Part shown: one piece after another, positions 28,597 through 38,929 of the stretch
Layout of the letters: the number at the start of each line of letters is the position of its first letter
How positions within the stretch are numbered: the first letter of the stretch is position 1
Origin: Rhizobium subbaraonis
GTDB taxonomy: Bacteria > Pseudomonadota > Alphaproteobacteria > Rhizobiales > Rhizobiaceae
Direction: 5' to 3'
DNA: 64,000 nucleotides
NCBI RefSeq assembly: GCF_900220975.1
Contig: NZ_OBQD01000003.1
Location: forward strand, 248,001 to 312,000
Translations under genes and position numbers: made by a program
Notes under the pieces: generated by a model
Database searches by the model: none
What the model was told of the DNA's origin: nothing
What the model saw: only the letters and a program-made list of their open reading frames with translations

Positions 28597-29198
28597 GGAG
28601 TCAGTGCCGGGGGGGGGGCGGTGTTTATCGCGACCGCCTTTGGCTGCGCCGGAGCCTGCATTCATCGATGCCGGTCCAGGCTTCACCCTTTTCCAGCGGG
28701 AGAAGATGGCGCGCGGCGCCGGATGACGGCGGGGTGCGGACACGCGGCGTCTGCCGTGACTCCACAACGCCTCACATTCGTCCGGCACCTCTCCCCAATC
28801 GGGAGAAGGAAACTCGCGGCAGACGTTGCGTGTTCCGTATTCGTCGCCGCTCACCTCCGGTGGCGGGCAAAGCATCAATATTGGCGGTTGCAGGTTTGGG
28901 GCACTCCTGCCGACTGGCCCCGCGCTTCGAACGACATTCGCTCCGCCACGCCCCGGCGCTCCGTCATCTGCGGCGCGCGGGTTCCCCCCTCATCCGCCTG
29001 CTGGCACCTTCTCCCCGCGAGCGGGGAGAAGGACGGTCGCCGCGAGGTTGGGGTGAGGGGCGCAGATGTCGGAGGTTCCAAGAGTTTCAAAAAAGGCGAT
29101 GAGGGCGCGCCGGAACGGTACATTCTCAGCGGGCGCGAAAGTTGAAAGGCACGAAAAATCCCTTCCGTCGTGAGGGCGGAGGTCGTTCCCGTTGCGTG
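28597..29198. repeat. Non-coding region with rhizobial palindromic repeats and a G10 tract
   Basis: A 602-nt gap after mccA. A run of ten G (28609-28618) lies just after the stop codon. Three related palindromic units follow: CCCTTTTCCAGCGGGAGAAG near 28688-28707; CCTCTCCCC-AAT-CGGGAGAAGG (about 28788-28809); and a perfect one at 29007-29032, CCTTCTCCCCGC-GA-GCGGGGAGAAGG, flanked by CCCTCATCCGCCTGCTGGCA and GGGGTGAGGGG. The last layout is typical of the intergenic mosaic/palindromic elements scattered through Rhizobiaceae genomes. ORFs here have no credible start or composition. Confidence 0.65.
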
Positions 29199-31283
29199 CT
29201 ATTCCACGAACACACGCACGCTGGCTGCCCGGCCTGCGGCGTCGATGACGGTCAAGGTCGAGTAGCCGGCGCCGTCCGGGGTCCACTGGGTGGTCCGGCG
29301 GCGGGACGTGTCGGGGAGCATGCGGCCGTTTGCGAGCCATCGGAAGGGGGCGCGGCCGCCCTGCAGCTTCAGCGCCAGCGGCGCGATGTCGCTGCCCGAG
29401 AGGGCGCCGAGTTCGACGTGCGCACCTTCCGGCGGGTAGACGATCAGCGGGGCGGGTTCGCGGGCGGTGGCGGTGACGAGGCCGGAGGCGGTCCGGGCGA
29501 AGCGGCGCAGGCCGACGGGGAGTTCGGATTGCGCCATGCGGACGGCACCCGGCGGCGCTTTCGGCATCGGCGTGATCGCGATGCCGGATTTCGAGAAGGC
29601 CTCGAACAGGATGGGGGCGGCGCTATCGTAGCCGGTGAGGCCCGGGATGGCGGCGTTGTCGGCGCGACCGACCCAGACGCCGAGTACATGGCGGCCGTCA
29701 TAGCCGACCGACCAGGCGTCGCGGTAGCCGTAGCTCGTGCCGGTCTTGTAGGCGAGGCCGATCCTGCGGCTGCCGCGCGGTGGCAGCACGGCGGCAAGGG
29801 TGTCGGAGACGTTCCAGACGGCGGAGGGTGCGATCAGCGGATCGCCGGCAAGCACTTCCGGCTGCCGCTCGACGCCGTCGCCGAGGCGCACGACGGCGCC
29901 CTGGTTGGCGAGCGCCGCATAGAGTTGGACGAGGTCGCGCAATGTGATGCCCGCGCCGCCTAGGCCGATCGCAAGGCCCGGCGCCTCGCCTGCGGGCAGG
30001 GTGAGCCTCACATCGGCGCGGCGCAGCCGCACCGTCAGCCGCGTCGGGCCGACCGCATCGAGCAGGCGCACGGCGGGGACGTTGAGCGACAGTTGCAGGG
30101 CCTGGCGGACAGTGACGTCACCCTGATAGCTCATGTCGAAATTGCGCGGCCGATAGCCGAAGAAGTCGGCCGGCCGGTCCTCCACGATCGTCTCCTGCGC
30201 CACCAGCCCTTCCTCGAAGGCGAGACCGTAGATGAACGGCTTCAGCGTCGAGCCGGGCGAGCGGACCTGGCGCGTCATGTCGATCCAGCCGGAGCGTGAG
30301 GCGTCGAAGTAACTGGCCGAGCCGACCTCGCCGACAATCTCGCCGGTGCGGGCGTCGGCCATGACCATTGCGACCGACAGCTTCGGGCCAAGCCGTTCGG
30401 CGGCGTTGCGGGCGACTGTTTCCAGCGCATGCTGCACGCCGCGGCGGATCGTCGTCTCGTGGCGCTGGCGGGTCGGGTCCCTGCGCAGCGCGAGTTCGGA
30501 AAGATGGGGGGCGAGGGCCGGCAGTTGCAGGCGGCGTTCGGGGATGGCTTCCCCGCCCGCCCGCTCGGCCTCGCCTTGCCCGATCACGGTCGAGACGGCC
30601 ATGCGGGTGAGCACGCGCTCGCGCGCGGCTTCCGCCACCTTCGGGAAGCGGTCCGGCCGGCGGCGCTCGGGCAGCTGTGGGAGGGCGACGAGCAGGGCTG
30701 CCTCGGCGACAGAGAGCCGCTTCGGCTCCTTGCCGAAATAGGAGAGGCTTGCGGCGCGCACGCCTTCCAGATTGCCGCCATAGGGGGCACGGCTTAGGTA
30801 GAGATCGAGGATTTCGGCCTTGTCGAGCCGGCGCTCGATCTGGATGGCGCGGACGATCTGCCTGACCTTCGCCAACAAGGATCGGCCCTCGCGCGGCTCG
30901 ATCAGCCGGGCAACCTGCATCGAGAGCGTCGAGGCCCCGGAAACGATACGGGCGTGGCTCACGAACTGGCCGGCGGCGCGCAGAAGCGCCAGCGGATCGA
31001 TGCCCCTGTGCTCGTAGAAGCGCTGGTCCTCATAGGCGAGCAGCATCCGGACGAACTGCGGATCGACGTCCCTGGACGTCGTCCGCAGTCGCCAGAGGCC
31101 TTCGGAGGTCGCGAAGGCCCTGAGCAGTCGCCCGTCGGCATCGACCACTTCGCGCGAGACTTCCCGCGCCTTCTCGATCGGCGGGGGAAAGGCCGCGTCG
31201 GCGCGCAGCAGCCCGTGCAGCAATGCGGTGAAGACCACCGCATTGCAAAGCAGGACCAGCAGGCCGATGCGCAAGACCGGCAC
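29199..31283 (-). CDS. pbpC: Penicillin-binding protein 1C
   Basis: A 694-residue bifunctional peptidoglycan synthase. Residues 1-24 form the membrane anchor. The transglycosylase domain (about 50-220) has catalytic Glu85 in EDQRFYEHRGIDPLALLRA. The transpeptidase domain (about 285-570) has the active Ser345 in SPGSTLKPFIYG. The last roughly 90 residues are the PBP1C C-terminal beta domain. The start is 9 nt after the end of the alpha-2-macroglobulin gene, so the two are one operon. In enterobacteria and rhizobia pbpC and this macroglobulin gene are regular partners, thought to repair the wall where proteases or peptidoglycan damage occur. Confidence 0.95.
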   Translation of the reverse strand: MPVLRIGLLVLLCNAVVFTALLHGLLRADAAFPPPIEKAREVSREVVDADGRLLRAFATSEGLWRLRTTSRDVDPQFVRMLLAYEDQRFYEHRGIDPLALLRAAGQFVSHARIVSGASTLSMQVARLIEPREGRSLLAKVRQIVRAIQIERRLDKAEILDLYLSRAPYGGNLEGVRAASLSYFGKEPKRLSVAEAALLVALPQLPERRRPDRFPKVAEAARERVLTRMAVSTVIGQGEAERAGGEAIPERRLQLPALAPHLSELALRRDPTRQRHETTIRRGVQHALETVARNAAERLGPKLSVAMVMADARTGEIVGEVGSASYFDASRSGWIDMTRQVRSPGSTLKPFIYGLAFEEGLVAQETIVEDRPADFFGYRPRNFDMSYQGDVTVRQALQLSLNVPAVRLLDAVGPTRLTVRLRRADVRLTLPAGEAPGLAIGLGGAGITLRDLVQLYAALANQGAVVRLGDGVERQPEVLAGDPLIAPSAVWNVSDTLAAVLPPRGSRRIGLAYKTGTSYGYRDAWSVGYDGRHVLGVWVGRADNAAIPGLTGYDSAAPILFEAFSKSGIAITPMPKAPPGAVRMAQSELPVGLRRFARTASGLVTATAREPAPLIVYPPEGAHVELGALSGSDIAPLALKLQGGRAPFRWLANGRMLPDTSRRRTTQWTPDGAGYSTLTVIDAAGRAASVRVFVE

Positions 31284-31292
31284 GGTCGCCTC

Positions 31293-34200
31293 CTATTCCG
31301 CCAGCACCTGCATGCGGCCGGTCGCCGTGCGGGCCGAGAACTGCGGACGGTACATGTCCTCGACGCTCGCCGCCGGATGATCATAGGTTCCCGGCGTCAC
31401 CGCGCGCACCACATAGGCGAGCGTGATCTCGCTGCCGCTCGTGCCGGAACGGTCGAAGGCGGCGACGAAGCGGTCGCTGCGAAACTCGGTGTGGGCGGCC
31501 TCGACGTCGCCAATCCAGTCGAAATTGGTCAGGCTGGCGCTGTTGACGAGGCTCGGATTGTCGATCTCCAGGCCGGCCGGCAGAAGATCCGTGACGAGCA
31601 CGCGCGAGGGCCAGGCGTTGTCCTGCGTGACCTTCAGCACGACCACATAGCGTTCGTTCTGGCGCGCTTCGGAAATGGTCGCCGGTTCGCCGTCGAGGGT
31701 GTAGTAGCTGCGCTCGATGGCAAAGCCGTCGCCGCCGGCCGGCAGCGGCTGCACGGGGGCTGCGACTGTGGTGAGCACGGCAGAGACGTTGTCATTGCCG
31801 CGGTTGACGACGGTGACGGGCCTCTTCAGAAGATCCTCGCCGCTCATGCGGGCCGCATAGCGGCCGCTGTGGTCCGCCCCGTTCACCTCGAGCCGGAGCG
31901 TGTCGTCTTCGCCCTGGATGGCGCGGGCGGCGAGCAGCATCCAGGTCTGTTCCTGGGTGCTGGTATAGGCCTTGTTCTGCCATTCGTTCGCAACGATGCG
32001 CGAAAGTTCGGGGATGATCGCCGGCACCGGGCGGGCCTCGGCTGCCAGCGCCAGCACGGCAGCGCCATCGCGGAGTGCGGAGCCGTAGTCGGAGCGGTCA
32101 AGGCTGACATTGGTGACGTCCGTCGTCATGCGGAGCGAATCCCGGAAGATCCGCTCTGAGCGTTGCGCGTCGCCGTAGAGGCCCAGCGCTGCTGCGATAT
32201 GCGCCTTGGCAAGCGGCGTCGGGAATTCGGCAAGCCGTGTATCGGCATAGTAGCGCAGGTCGCTGATCGCGGCCTTGCGGTTGCGGGCCAGCACGTAGAG
32301 CGCATAGGCGATCTCGTTGCCACGGTCCTGAACGTTATTGTCGTAGGACAGCGCGTTCTGAAGGTTGTCGAGTGCCTGCACCATCGCCTGTTCCGGCACG
32401 TCGAACTTCTGCTCGCGGGCGCGGGTCAGGAAGTCGGTGACGTAGGAATCGAGCCAGAGGTCGCCGTAGCCCGGACCCCACAGGCCGAAACTGCCCGAAG
32501 ACGACTGGTAGGAGAGCACGCGAAAGATCGCATCCTGCACACGCTTTGCCGTCTCGGTGTCGTCGGGCAGACCGCTCTCCTTCGAAAGCTCGCTGAGATA
32601 GAGCAGCGGAAGGGCGCGGCTGGTGGTCTGCTCCGCGCAGCCATAGGGATAACGGTCAAGCGTCATCAGGAGGGCTGGAATGTCGAAGGCCGAGGAGCGG
32701 GAAACGTTGAGCGCGACCGAGGCGCTGCCGAGCAGGCTGTCGGCGAGCAACTGGTCGTCGATCGTGACGCTGCCGCCGGCGGCAAGCTCCAGAACCCGCC
32801 GGGTGGTGATCGGCAGGGTGGCGGGGCGGACGGGAATGTCGAGCGACTGTTCAAAGGTCCGCCCGGCGCCGTCTGAAAGGGCCACGGTGACGACGCCGCT
32901 GCCGACTTCGCCACCGATCAAGGGCAGGGTCAGGTCAGTCTTGCCGCCCGCTTCCAGCCGCAGGGTCTGCGACGCTCCGGTCTGTTCGACCATCACGGAG
33001 GGATTGTGGGTGATCGACAGCTGGTAGTCGCCAGCCGGCGCGTCGGTGTTGGCGATGTCGATACGCAGGCTGGCGCGGTCGTCTGGCGCCAGGAATTTCG
33101 GCAGGCTGGCGGTGACGACGACCGGGTCGCGGATGACGACGTCGCGGCTCGCATGGCCAATGCCGGCCTTCGACCAGGCGACGGCCATGACGCGGGCGGT
33201 GCCGTTGAACTGCGGAATGTCGAAGGAGACCTCCGCCTTGCCTTGCGCGTCGAGCTTGACCGGGCCGGAGAAGAAGGCAACGAGCTTCTGCGTCGGCGGG
33301 TTGCCTTCGAGGGCAACCTGGCCGCCGTCGCCGCCGGTGCGCAGCCGCCCGGTGGCGCCGAGCGAGCCGTCGATCAGGCGGCCATAGAGGTCGCGGATCT
33401 CCAGCCCCAGCCGGCGCTGGCCGAAGTACCAGCCGTCCGGGTCGGGCGCCTCGTAGCGGGTGAGGTTGAGGATGCCGACATCGACGGCCGCGACAGTGAC
33501 GTAGGCGTCCTCGTTCGCGCCCGCTCCCGCAACGGTGAGGGCAATGTTCAGCGGCTGGCGCGGCAGCGTCTTTTCCGGCGCATCCAGCGTGATCGCCAGC
33601 TTGCGTTCGGCCGGATCGACCTTCAGCCATTTGACGCCGATGGCGCGCATCGGCATGCGGCTTTCCTGGGCGTCGCCGGGACGATAGAGCGTGGCGGTGA
33701 CATAGGCGCCCGCGCCCCAATCGGCAGTCACCGGGATTTCGATCTCGCCGCCGCTTTCGCCGGCCACGGCTGTTGCAACCGAGATCAGGGTCTCCGTGCC
33801 GTTGGTGACGAGAAGCTGGCCGGCATAGCGCGAGGTGACCTTGAGTTTTGCCGTCTCGCCGACCTTGTAGCTCTCCTTGTCGAGCGCGATCTCGAGCGCG
33901 TCCGGCGTTTCCGTCGAACTGGCCTCGACATACCAGCCGGCGTCGAATTCGATGCTGGTCGCGGGGCCGTCGGCGTCGGCCGTCTCGACCTCCAGGCGGT
34001 AGCGGCCCCAGCCGACCGGAACGGCGATCTCCGCACCGTCCTCGGTGACGTCGATCACGCCGGCCTCGACCTGTTTCGTCGACAGGATCGGTTCGTAGCG
34101 CCAGGACGAACCGTCGCGATACCACTGATAGTCGCGCTCGACGCTCAGAAGCTTCCACGGCAGGCCCTGCATTGCCTGCCTGCCGCCCTGCGGACCGGCC

Positions 34201-36749
34201 ACGATCACGTGGAAACGCGCCGTCGAATTTTCCGGTACGTCGCCGCCTGCGGCAGGGCGGATGCCGATCATCGCTCCGTCGGGGCGCACCGGCAGGGTCA
34301 GCGAGCGCTCGACGGCGCGACCGCCGGCCTCGCTCATGCGCACGGTGATCTCGGCGTTCAGCAGTTGCGTGGTCGCCGGGCGCTCGGCGACATCGACCTC
34401 GAAGCGTGCCTTGCCCTGGTCGTCGAGCGGCGCCAGCCCCTCGATCGGCAGGCGGTTTTCCTCCATCGCCTCCTCGTCGGCAAGGCCGAAGACATAGCCC
34501 TTGAAGGTCTCGCTGGTGCGCGACGGCTTCAGGGCCACGTCGCCCTCGATCTCAAGGCCGGCGGCAGGGGCGCCATAGAGGTAGCGGCCGTCGACGTCGA
34601 TCGCGACCGGGGTGCCGCTGACGATGTCCTTCGCTTCGCTGGTCAGGTCGAATTCGGTGCGGTCGGGCACGAAGTCGTCGACGAGGAAGGTCTTCTCGCC
34701 GATGGCCGGCGCCTTGGGATCGGCGAAGATCTGCATCGTCCAGGTGCCGCGCATGGCATTCGCCTGGACGGGGAAGTCGATCGTGTGGCCGCCGAGGCGG
34801 CTGTCGTTGCTGACGAGGCGCCGATCCTCGACGCCGTCGGGGCGGCTGAAGACGAAGGTCAGCGGCAGGCCTTCCACCGCATTTGCCTCGATGTCGCGGG
34901 CAAGGGCTGCGGCATGCACCGTCTCGCCGGCGCGGTAGATGCCGCGCTCCGTCCAGGCGAAGATGTCGATGGCGCCCGGCGCCGGGCGGCCGGTAACGCC
35001 GCGGTCGGAGAGGTCGAAGCCGGCGCGCGTCATGTCGAGGAAGACGTAGTCGGCCTCGCCATTGCGTGCCGTCAGCACGGCCGGCATCATCGCCGCGGTG
35101 CCGCGGATCAGCCCGGCGGTGAAGGTTGCGCGGCCATCGGCGTCGGTTTTGGCGGTGCCGAGGATCTCGTTGTTCTTGGCCAGCAGCTGTAGTTCGACGC
35201 CGGCAAGCGGCGCAGCGCTGCCGAGCGAGCGGGCGAAGACATGCAGCCCGTCGGTGCCGGCGAAGGTCGAAAGGCCGATGTCGGAGACGAGGAACCACTG
35301 CGTCGCCTTGGCGTCCCAGTCGCGCTTCGGCCCGTTCGAGGCCTCGGCGGTCAGCACGTAGATGCCGGGTTCGCGCTTCGGCAGGGCTTCGTCGACGGGG
35401 AAGGAGGTGACGACGTCCTTGTTGAGGTCGCGCTGCATCTCGATCTGGCCCTGCCAGACAAGTTCGCCAAGTTCGCTCTCGATGCGGCCGGCGCCATAGC
35501 CGTCGAGCTGGGTGAGGAACTGCGAGCCGGTCAGAAGGGCTGCGATGCTGCGGTCGCCGACGCGGTAGAGCTTGAGATCGGCGCTGTCGGTGTTGACGGA
35601 GACGAGCGGGATGCCGCGCCGCGCGGTGCTCGGCAGCACGAAGCTGTCGCCGGTGAAGCGCACGCTGGCACTGCGGTCCTGGACGTAGATGTCGAGCTCG
35701 ACGGCCTGCTCAAGGCTCTCGTCGACCGAGGAGGGCAGGCCGGGGCGGAGGGCCAGCTTGTAGCGCTGGCCGTGGTTGAGCCCCTCGACGCAGATCTGGC
35801 TGTCCTTCGCCTCGACGCCCTTTGGGGCTGCGCCGTCGAGCGTGACGAAGCTTGCGTAGTCGGCGCCGAATTTCATCAGCGGTTCGGAGAATTGCACGCA
35901 GGCTCGCGGGCTGACGCTGTCGTTGTCGATCGTGTGCTGGACGACGCGGAAGCCCTGGCGTGCCTTGAGGTCGAGATAGGCGGCGCGGACCGTGGGGTCT
36001 GCCACCAGCGCGAGGCTTTCCTTGTAGGCATTGATGCCTGTGCGGTAGTTGCCGGACTTGTCGAGCGTGTCGGCAAGCACGGCCAGGGCGTCGGCGCGAG
36101 CGGTGGTCGACCGCGTCAGCCAATAGGCGTTCAGCGCGGCAAGCGGGCCCTGGCCGGCGAGATAGGAATTGTCGGTCGAGCGGGCGGCGGTCTGCGCCAT
36201 TTCGATCCAGAGGAAGCGGTCGTCAGGCGCCAGCGACAGTGCGCCCTTGAAGGCGTCCAGCGCCTCTGAAATGCGGCCGGACTCAGCCTCGATCCGGCCG
36301 AGGGCCGCAAGGCTCTCCACGCCTTGTCCTTCCTGATTGCTGAGCAGCGTGAGGCTGGACTTGAGCGCGCGCGCCTCCTGTTGCATGCCGTCCGAGAGGA
36401 AGCCGAGCGCGGGTGCCGCACCGATATCCGCCTCGCCGTCCGTCAGCGTGATCTTGCCGGCGATCGTGCCGTTGAAGCCGTTGAGCTGGTTGAAGTCGGA
36501 TTTGAGGAAGCACCACTTCACCTTCGGATTGTAGGTGAAGGCGCGGCACGAATGGTCGCCGATGCACTGGCTCTTGCATTGGTCCAGCGTCACGTTCTGC
36601 ACCGTGCGCAGGTCGAACCCGAAGTAGTCGGCGTTCTCGGTGGTGACGATCGTTCGTTTGGCTTCGGCGGCGTGGCCCGGGAAGGCGCCGGAAAGGGCGA
36701 CTGTCGCAAGCGTGAAGAGAAAGGCGGAGACGCCGAAGAAAGAACGCAT
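31293..36749 (-). CDS. Bacterial alpha-2-macroglobulin with N-terminal PAN domain
   Basis: An 1818-residue periplasmic protein. The start MRSFFGVSAF has GGAGGA 8 nt upstream and gives a Sec signal of about 27 residues. A PAN/Apple-type domain follows (about 30-100; DYFGFDLRTV, DQCKSQC, CRAFTYN, WCFLKSD), then a helical repeat region and a series of macroglobulin domains. The thioester motif is intact: CAEQ with Cys1371 and Gln1374 in YPYGCAEQTTS. Such proteins trap attacking proteases by covalent capture. The gene heads an operon with pbpC. It fits the large thioester type, but has no obvious lipobox. The PAN domain may bind protein or carbohydrate. Confidence 0.94.
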   Translation of the reverse strand: MRSFFGVSAFLFTLATVALSGAFPGHAAEAKRTIVTTENADYFGFDLRTVQNVTLDQCKSQCIGDHSCRAFTYNPKVKWCFLKSDFNQLNGFNGTIAGKITLTDGEADIGAAPALGFLSDGMQQEARALKSSLTLLSNQEGQGVESLAALGRIEAESGRISEALDAFKGALSLAPDDRFLWIEMAQTAARSTDNSYLAGQGPLAALNAYWLTRSTTARADALAVLADTLDKSGNYRTGINAYKESLALVADPTVRAAYLDLKARQGFRVVQHTIDNDSVSPRACVQFSEPLMKFGADYASFVTLDGAAPKGVEAKDSQICVEGLNHGQRYKLALRPGLPSSVDESLEQAVELDIYVQDRSASVRFTGDSFVLPSTARRGIPLVSVNTDSADLKLYRVGDRSIAALLTGSQFLTQLDGYGAGRIESELGELVWQGQIEMQRDLNKDVVTSFPVDEALPKREPGIYVLTAEASNGPKRDWDAKATQWFLVSDIGLSTFAGTDGLHVFARSLGSAAPLAGVELQLLAKNNEILGTAKTDADGRATFTAGLIRGTAAMMPAVLTARNGEADYVFLDMTRAGFDLSDRGVTGRPAPGAIDIFAWTERGIYRAGETVHAAALARDIEANAVEGLPLTFVFSRPDGVEDRRLVSNDSRLGGHTIDFPVQANAMRGTWTMQIFADPKAPAIGEKTFLVDDFVPDRTEFDLTSEAKDIVSGTPVAIDVDGRYLYGAPAAGLEIEGDVALKPSRTSETFKGYVFGLADEEAMEENRLPIEGLAPLDDQGKARFEVDVAERPATTQLLNAEITVRMSEAGGRAVERSLTLPVRPDGAMIGIRPAAGGDVPENSTARFHVIVAGPQGGRQAMQGLPWKLLSVERDYQWYRDGSSWRYEPILSTKQVEAGVIDVTEDGAEIAVPVGWGRYRLEVETADADGPATSIEFDAGWYVEASSTETPDALEIALDKESYKVGETAKLKVTSRYAGQLLVTNGTETLISVATAVAGESGGEIEIPVTADWGAGAYVTATLYRPGDAQESRMPMRAIGVKWLKVDPAERKLAITLDAPEKTLPRQPLNIALTVAGAGANEDAYVTVAAVDVGILNLTRYEAPDPDGWYFGQRRLGLEIRDLYGRLIDGSLGATGRLRTGGDGGQVALEGNPPTQKLVAFFSGPVKLDAQGKAEVSFDIPQFNGTARVMAVAWSKAGIGHASRDVVIRDPVVVTASLPKFLAPDDRASLRIDIANTDAPAGDYQLSITHNPSVMVEQTGASQTLRLEAGGKTDLTLPLIGGEVGSGVVTVALSDGAGRTFEQSLDIPVRPATLPITTRRVLELAAGGSVTIDDQLLADSLLGSASVALNVSRSSAFDIPALLMTLDRYPYGCAEQTTSRALPLLYLSELSKESGLPDDTETAKRVQDAIFRVLSYQSSSGSFGLWGPGYGDLWLDSYVTDFLTRAREQKFDVPEQAMVQALDNLQNALSYDNNVQDRGNEIAYALYVLARNRKAAISDLRYYADTRLAEFPTPLAKAHIAAALGLYGDAQRSERIFRDSLRMTTDVTNVSLDRSDYGSALRDGAAVLALAAEARPVPAIIPELSRIVANEWQNKAYTSTQEQTWMLLAARAIQGEDDTLRLEVNGADHSGRYAARMSGEDLLKRPVTVVNRGNDNVSAVLTTVAAPVQPLPAGGDGFAIERSYYTLDGEPATISEARQNERYVVVLKVTQDNAWPSRVLVTDLLPAGLEIDNPSLVNSASLTNFDWIGDVEAAHTEFRSDRFVAAFDRSGTSGSEITLAYVVRAVTPGTYDHPAASVEDMYRPQFSARTATGRMQVLAE

Positions 36750-36949
36750 AACCCCATGTCCTCCAAATGCCACCGGTCCCAGCGCCGGCCACTCTTGATA
36801 GCTGAGCGGCGGATGTCAACCGAAGGTCGTAAAGTTTCCCGGCAGGTTCGAAACCGTCGATCGGCTGTCCCCGGGCAGAACCGTCCCCTCAGTAAAACGG
36901 TCCAGCCCGCGCGTTTCATCGCTGATGCGGCAAGGATTTCGAGGCGGAT

Positions 36950-38929
36950 CTAACGAATGTTCTCGGCGCGTTCGTTGCGCACGATCCGGTAGTAGGGGGA
37001 GAGGGGCGGCAGGGCTGCGGACATCTCGTCGAAGAGCGGATCGTCGGGCGCAAGCGTGCCGGCGTAGCGGGCGGTGACGAGGCGGCGATGCTTCTCGGCA
37101 ACATCGTCGGCCACGCCGGCAAGCGCGGTGAAGACGGGAGAGGCCGTGGTGCGTCCCTTCACGGTAATGCGGTCGAGTTCCAGCGCACAGAAACGGTCGG
37201 CGAGAAGGGCGGTGCCCTCCCCGATCAGAAGCGGCACGCCGTAGTTCTTGGAGGCGCCCTCGAGGCGGGAGGCGAGGTTCACCGCGTCGCCCAGCACCGA
37301 GTAGTCGAACCGCTGCGAGGATCCCATGTTGCCGACGACGCATTCGCCGGTGTTGATGCCGATGCCGATCCGTAGCTGATGGTGGACGCCGCCGCGCTCG
37401 GTCGCCTCGCGTTTCAGCTCTTCGTTCAGGCTCTCCATCCGCGCCAGCATGTCGATGGCGGCTGCGACCGCGTGGTTGGCGTGGTCCTCGTCGTCCAGCG
37501 GCGCGTTCCAGAACGCCATCAGGCAGTCGCCGATATATTTGTCGATCGTCCCGCTATGGCCGAGCACGATGTCTGACAGGGGCGTCAGCAGCCGGTTGAT
37601 CAGGGTGGTCAGCTGTTCGGGATCGTCCTTCATCGTCTCCGCGATGGTGGTGAAGCCGCGCACGTCGCAGAAGAGGATGGAGAGCGTGCGCCGCTCGCCG
37701 CCGAGGCGCAGCTGCGAGGGGTCGCGGGCGAGCCGCTCGACGAGGGCTGGCGAGAGGTACTGCGAGAAGGCGCGGGTGATCTGCTTGCGGTTGCGGCGCT
37801 CGTCGGCATAGTCGAAGGCGGCCTGGCCGATCGCGACGCTGACGAAGGCGAGCGCCGGGCCGAGCGGCGAGACGAAGAGCTGGGCGTAGCGGATCAGCAG
37901 GAAGCTCGCCACCGCAAGCGCGACCACGGCACCCAGGCTCACGGCCGCCGTCTGCCAGCGCGTCGATCGCCAGACGGTGAGGGCGGAAAGGATGGCGGCA
38001 AGCGCGATGCCGGCAAAAACGACCGGCGTGCCCGCCTTCAAGATGGCGCGGGCGCCCACGATGTTGTCGAAGATCGTCGCCTGGATCTCAACGCCTGCGA
38101 CCAGCCGCCCGGTGTGCACCGTATAGGAGGTCGCAAAGGCGTCCGCGCCGCCGTGGTTGATCTCCGGGGCGTTCTGCAGGCTGAGGCCGACGATGACGAC
38201 GCGGTCGCGGAAGAAGTCCTTCGGCAGGAAATTGTCCGGGTCGAGCGCCTGGTAATAGGAGACCGTGGGATAGCTGCGGGCGGGGCCGAAGGACTGCACC
38301 AGCCAGTCGCCTTGGGGCAGCGCATGGGGGCGGCCAGCGATACGGGCGAGTTCACGGGCGAAGCCGTCCTCGTAGCGCGGCAGCTCGCGGAAGGTGCCGT
38401 CGCCACCAAGCGAGATCGAGGCGAGGCCGGTGACCGCACCCGCGGCGGAAAAGGCGGGAAGCGGCGTGGTGCGCACCAGCTGTTCGGCCTGCGGTGTGAC
38501 GATCAGGCTTTCGTCGCCGGCGAGAACCACGTCGGCACCAAGCGCTGCGGCAAGAGCCGCGTCGCGTTCGGGCGCGGACGGTTCGGCAAAGATGATGTCG
38601 AGCCCGATCGCCTTGGCGCCGGCTGCGCGCAGCGCCTCGACCAGGCGTGCGTGAATGTCGCGCGGCCAGGGCCATTGCACGTTGATCTCGGCCAGCGAAG
38701 GCTCGTCGATCGCAACGACGATCGGGCTGTCGGCGGGCGGAGCGGGATCGTCGAAGGTGGACAGATAGTCGAAGCTTCTGAGCTCCTGCAACGACCAGAA
38801 CGGGAAGCGCGTGAGCGTCGAGACCATGGCGATGGTCATGACGGTCAGGAGGACGAGCCGCAGCGTGCGGCCGATCCGCTGCGTTCCGTTCACGCCAGTC
38901 ACCTCGTGCTTTGTGGCGCTGCCGCTCAT
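36950..38929 (-). CDS. CHASE2-domain class III nucleotide (adenylate) cyclase
   Basis: A 659-residue inner-membrane receptor cyclase. One N-terminal membrane segment (about 23-40) is followed by a periplasmic CHASE2 sensor (about 45-295; VVAIDEPSLAEI, AKAIGLDIIFAEPS, RVVIVGLSLQN), three membrane segments (about 302-370) and the class III catalytic domain (about 412-590). Metal ligands are Asp422 (FCDVRGF) and Asp468 (YIGDCLMAF). Purine-selecting positions are Lys464 and Ser544, the class IIIb adenylate-cyclase pattern; transition-state residues are Asn551 and Arg555. The ATG overlaps the stop of the FecR-TPR-barrel gene (TGATG), so the two proteins are made together. cAMP is the probable product. 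Confidence 0.92.
   Translation of the reverse strand: MSGSATKHEVTGVNGTQRIGRTLRLVLLTVMTIAMVSTLTRFPFWSLQELRSFDYLSTFDDPAPPADSPIVVAIDEPSLAEINVQWPWPRDIHARLVEALRAAGAKAIGLDIIFAEPSAPERDAALAAALGADVVLAGDESLIVTPQAEQLVRTTPLPAFSAAGAVTGLASISLGGDGTFRELPRYEDGFARELARIAGRPHALPQGDWLVQSFGPARSYPTVSYYQALDPDNFLPKDFFRDRVVIVGLSLQNAPEINHGGADAFATSYTVHTGRLVAGVEIQATIFDNIVGARAILKAGTPVVFAGIALAAILSALTVWRSTRWQTAAVSLGAVVALAVASFLLIRYAQLFVSPLGPALAFVSVAIGQAAFDYADERRNRKQITRAFSQYLSPALVERLARDPSQLRLGGERRTLSILFCDVRGFTTIAETMKDDPEQLTTLINRLLTPLSDIVLGHSGTIDKYIGDCLMAFWNAPLDDEDHANHAVAAAIDMLARMESLNEELKREATERGGVHHQLRIGIGINTGECVVGNMGSSQRFDYSVLGDAVNLASRLEGASKNYGVPLLIGEGTALLADRFCALELDRITVKGRTTASPVFTALAGVADDVAEKHRRLVTARYAGTLAPDDPLFDEMSAALPPLSPYYRIVRNERAENIR

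Noticed and set aside
28621..29145. 174-residue open frame in the gap after mccA
   Set aside because: It runs through palindromic repeats, has no ribosome site and shows no domain.
33006..36269. Plus-strand open frames opposite the alpha-2-macroglobulin gene
   Set aside because: Shadow composition, no domains; the minus-strand protein has a signal peptide and a thioester motif.
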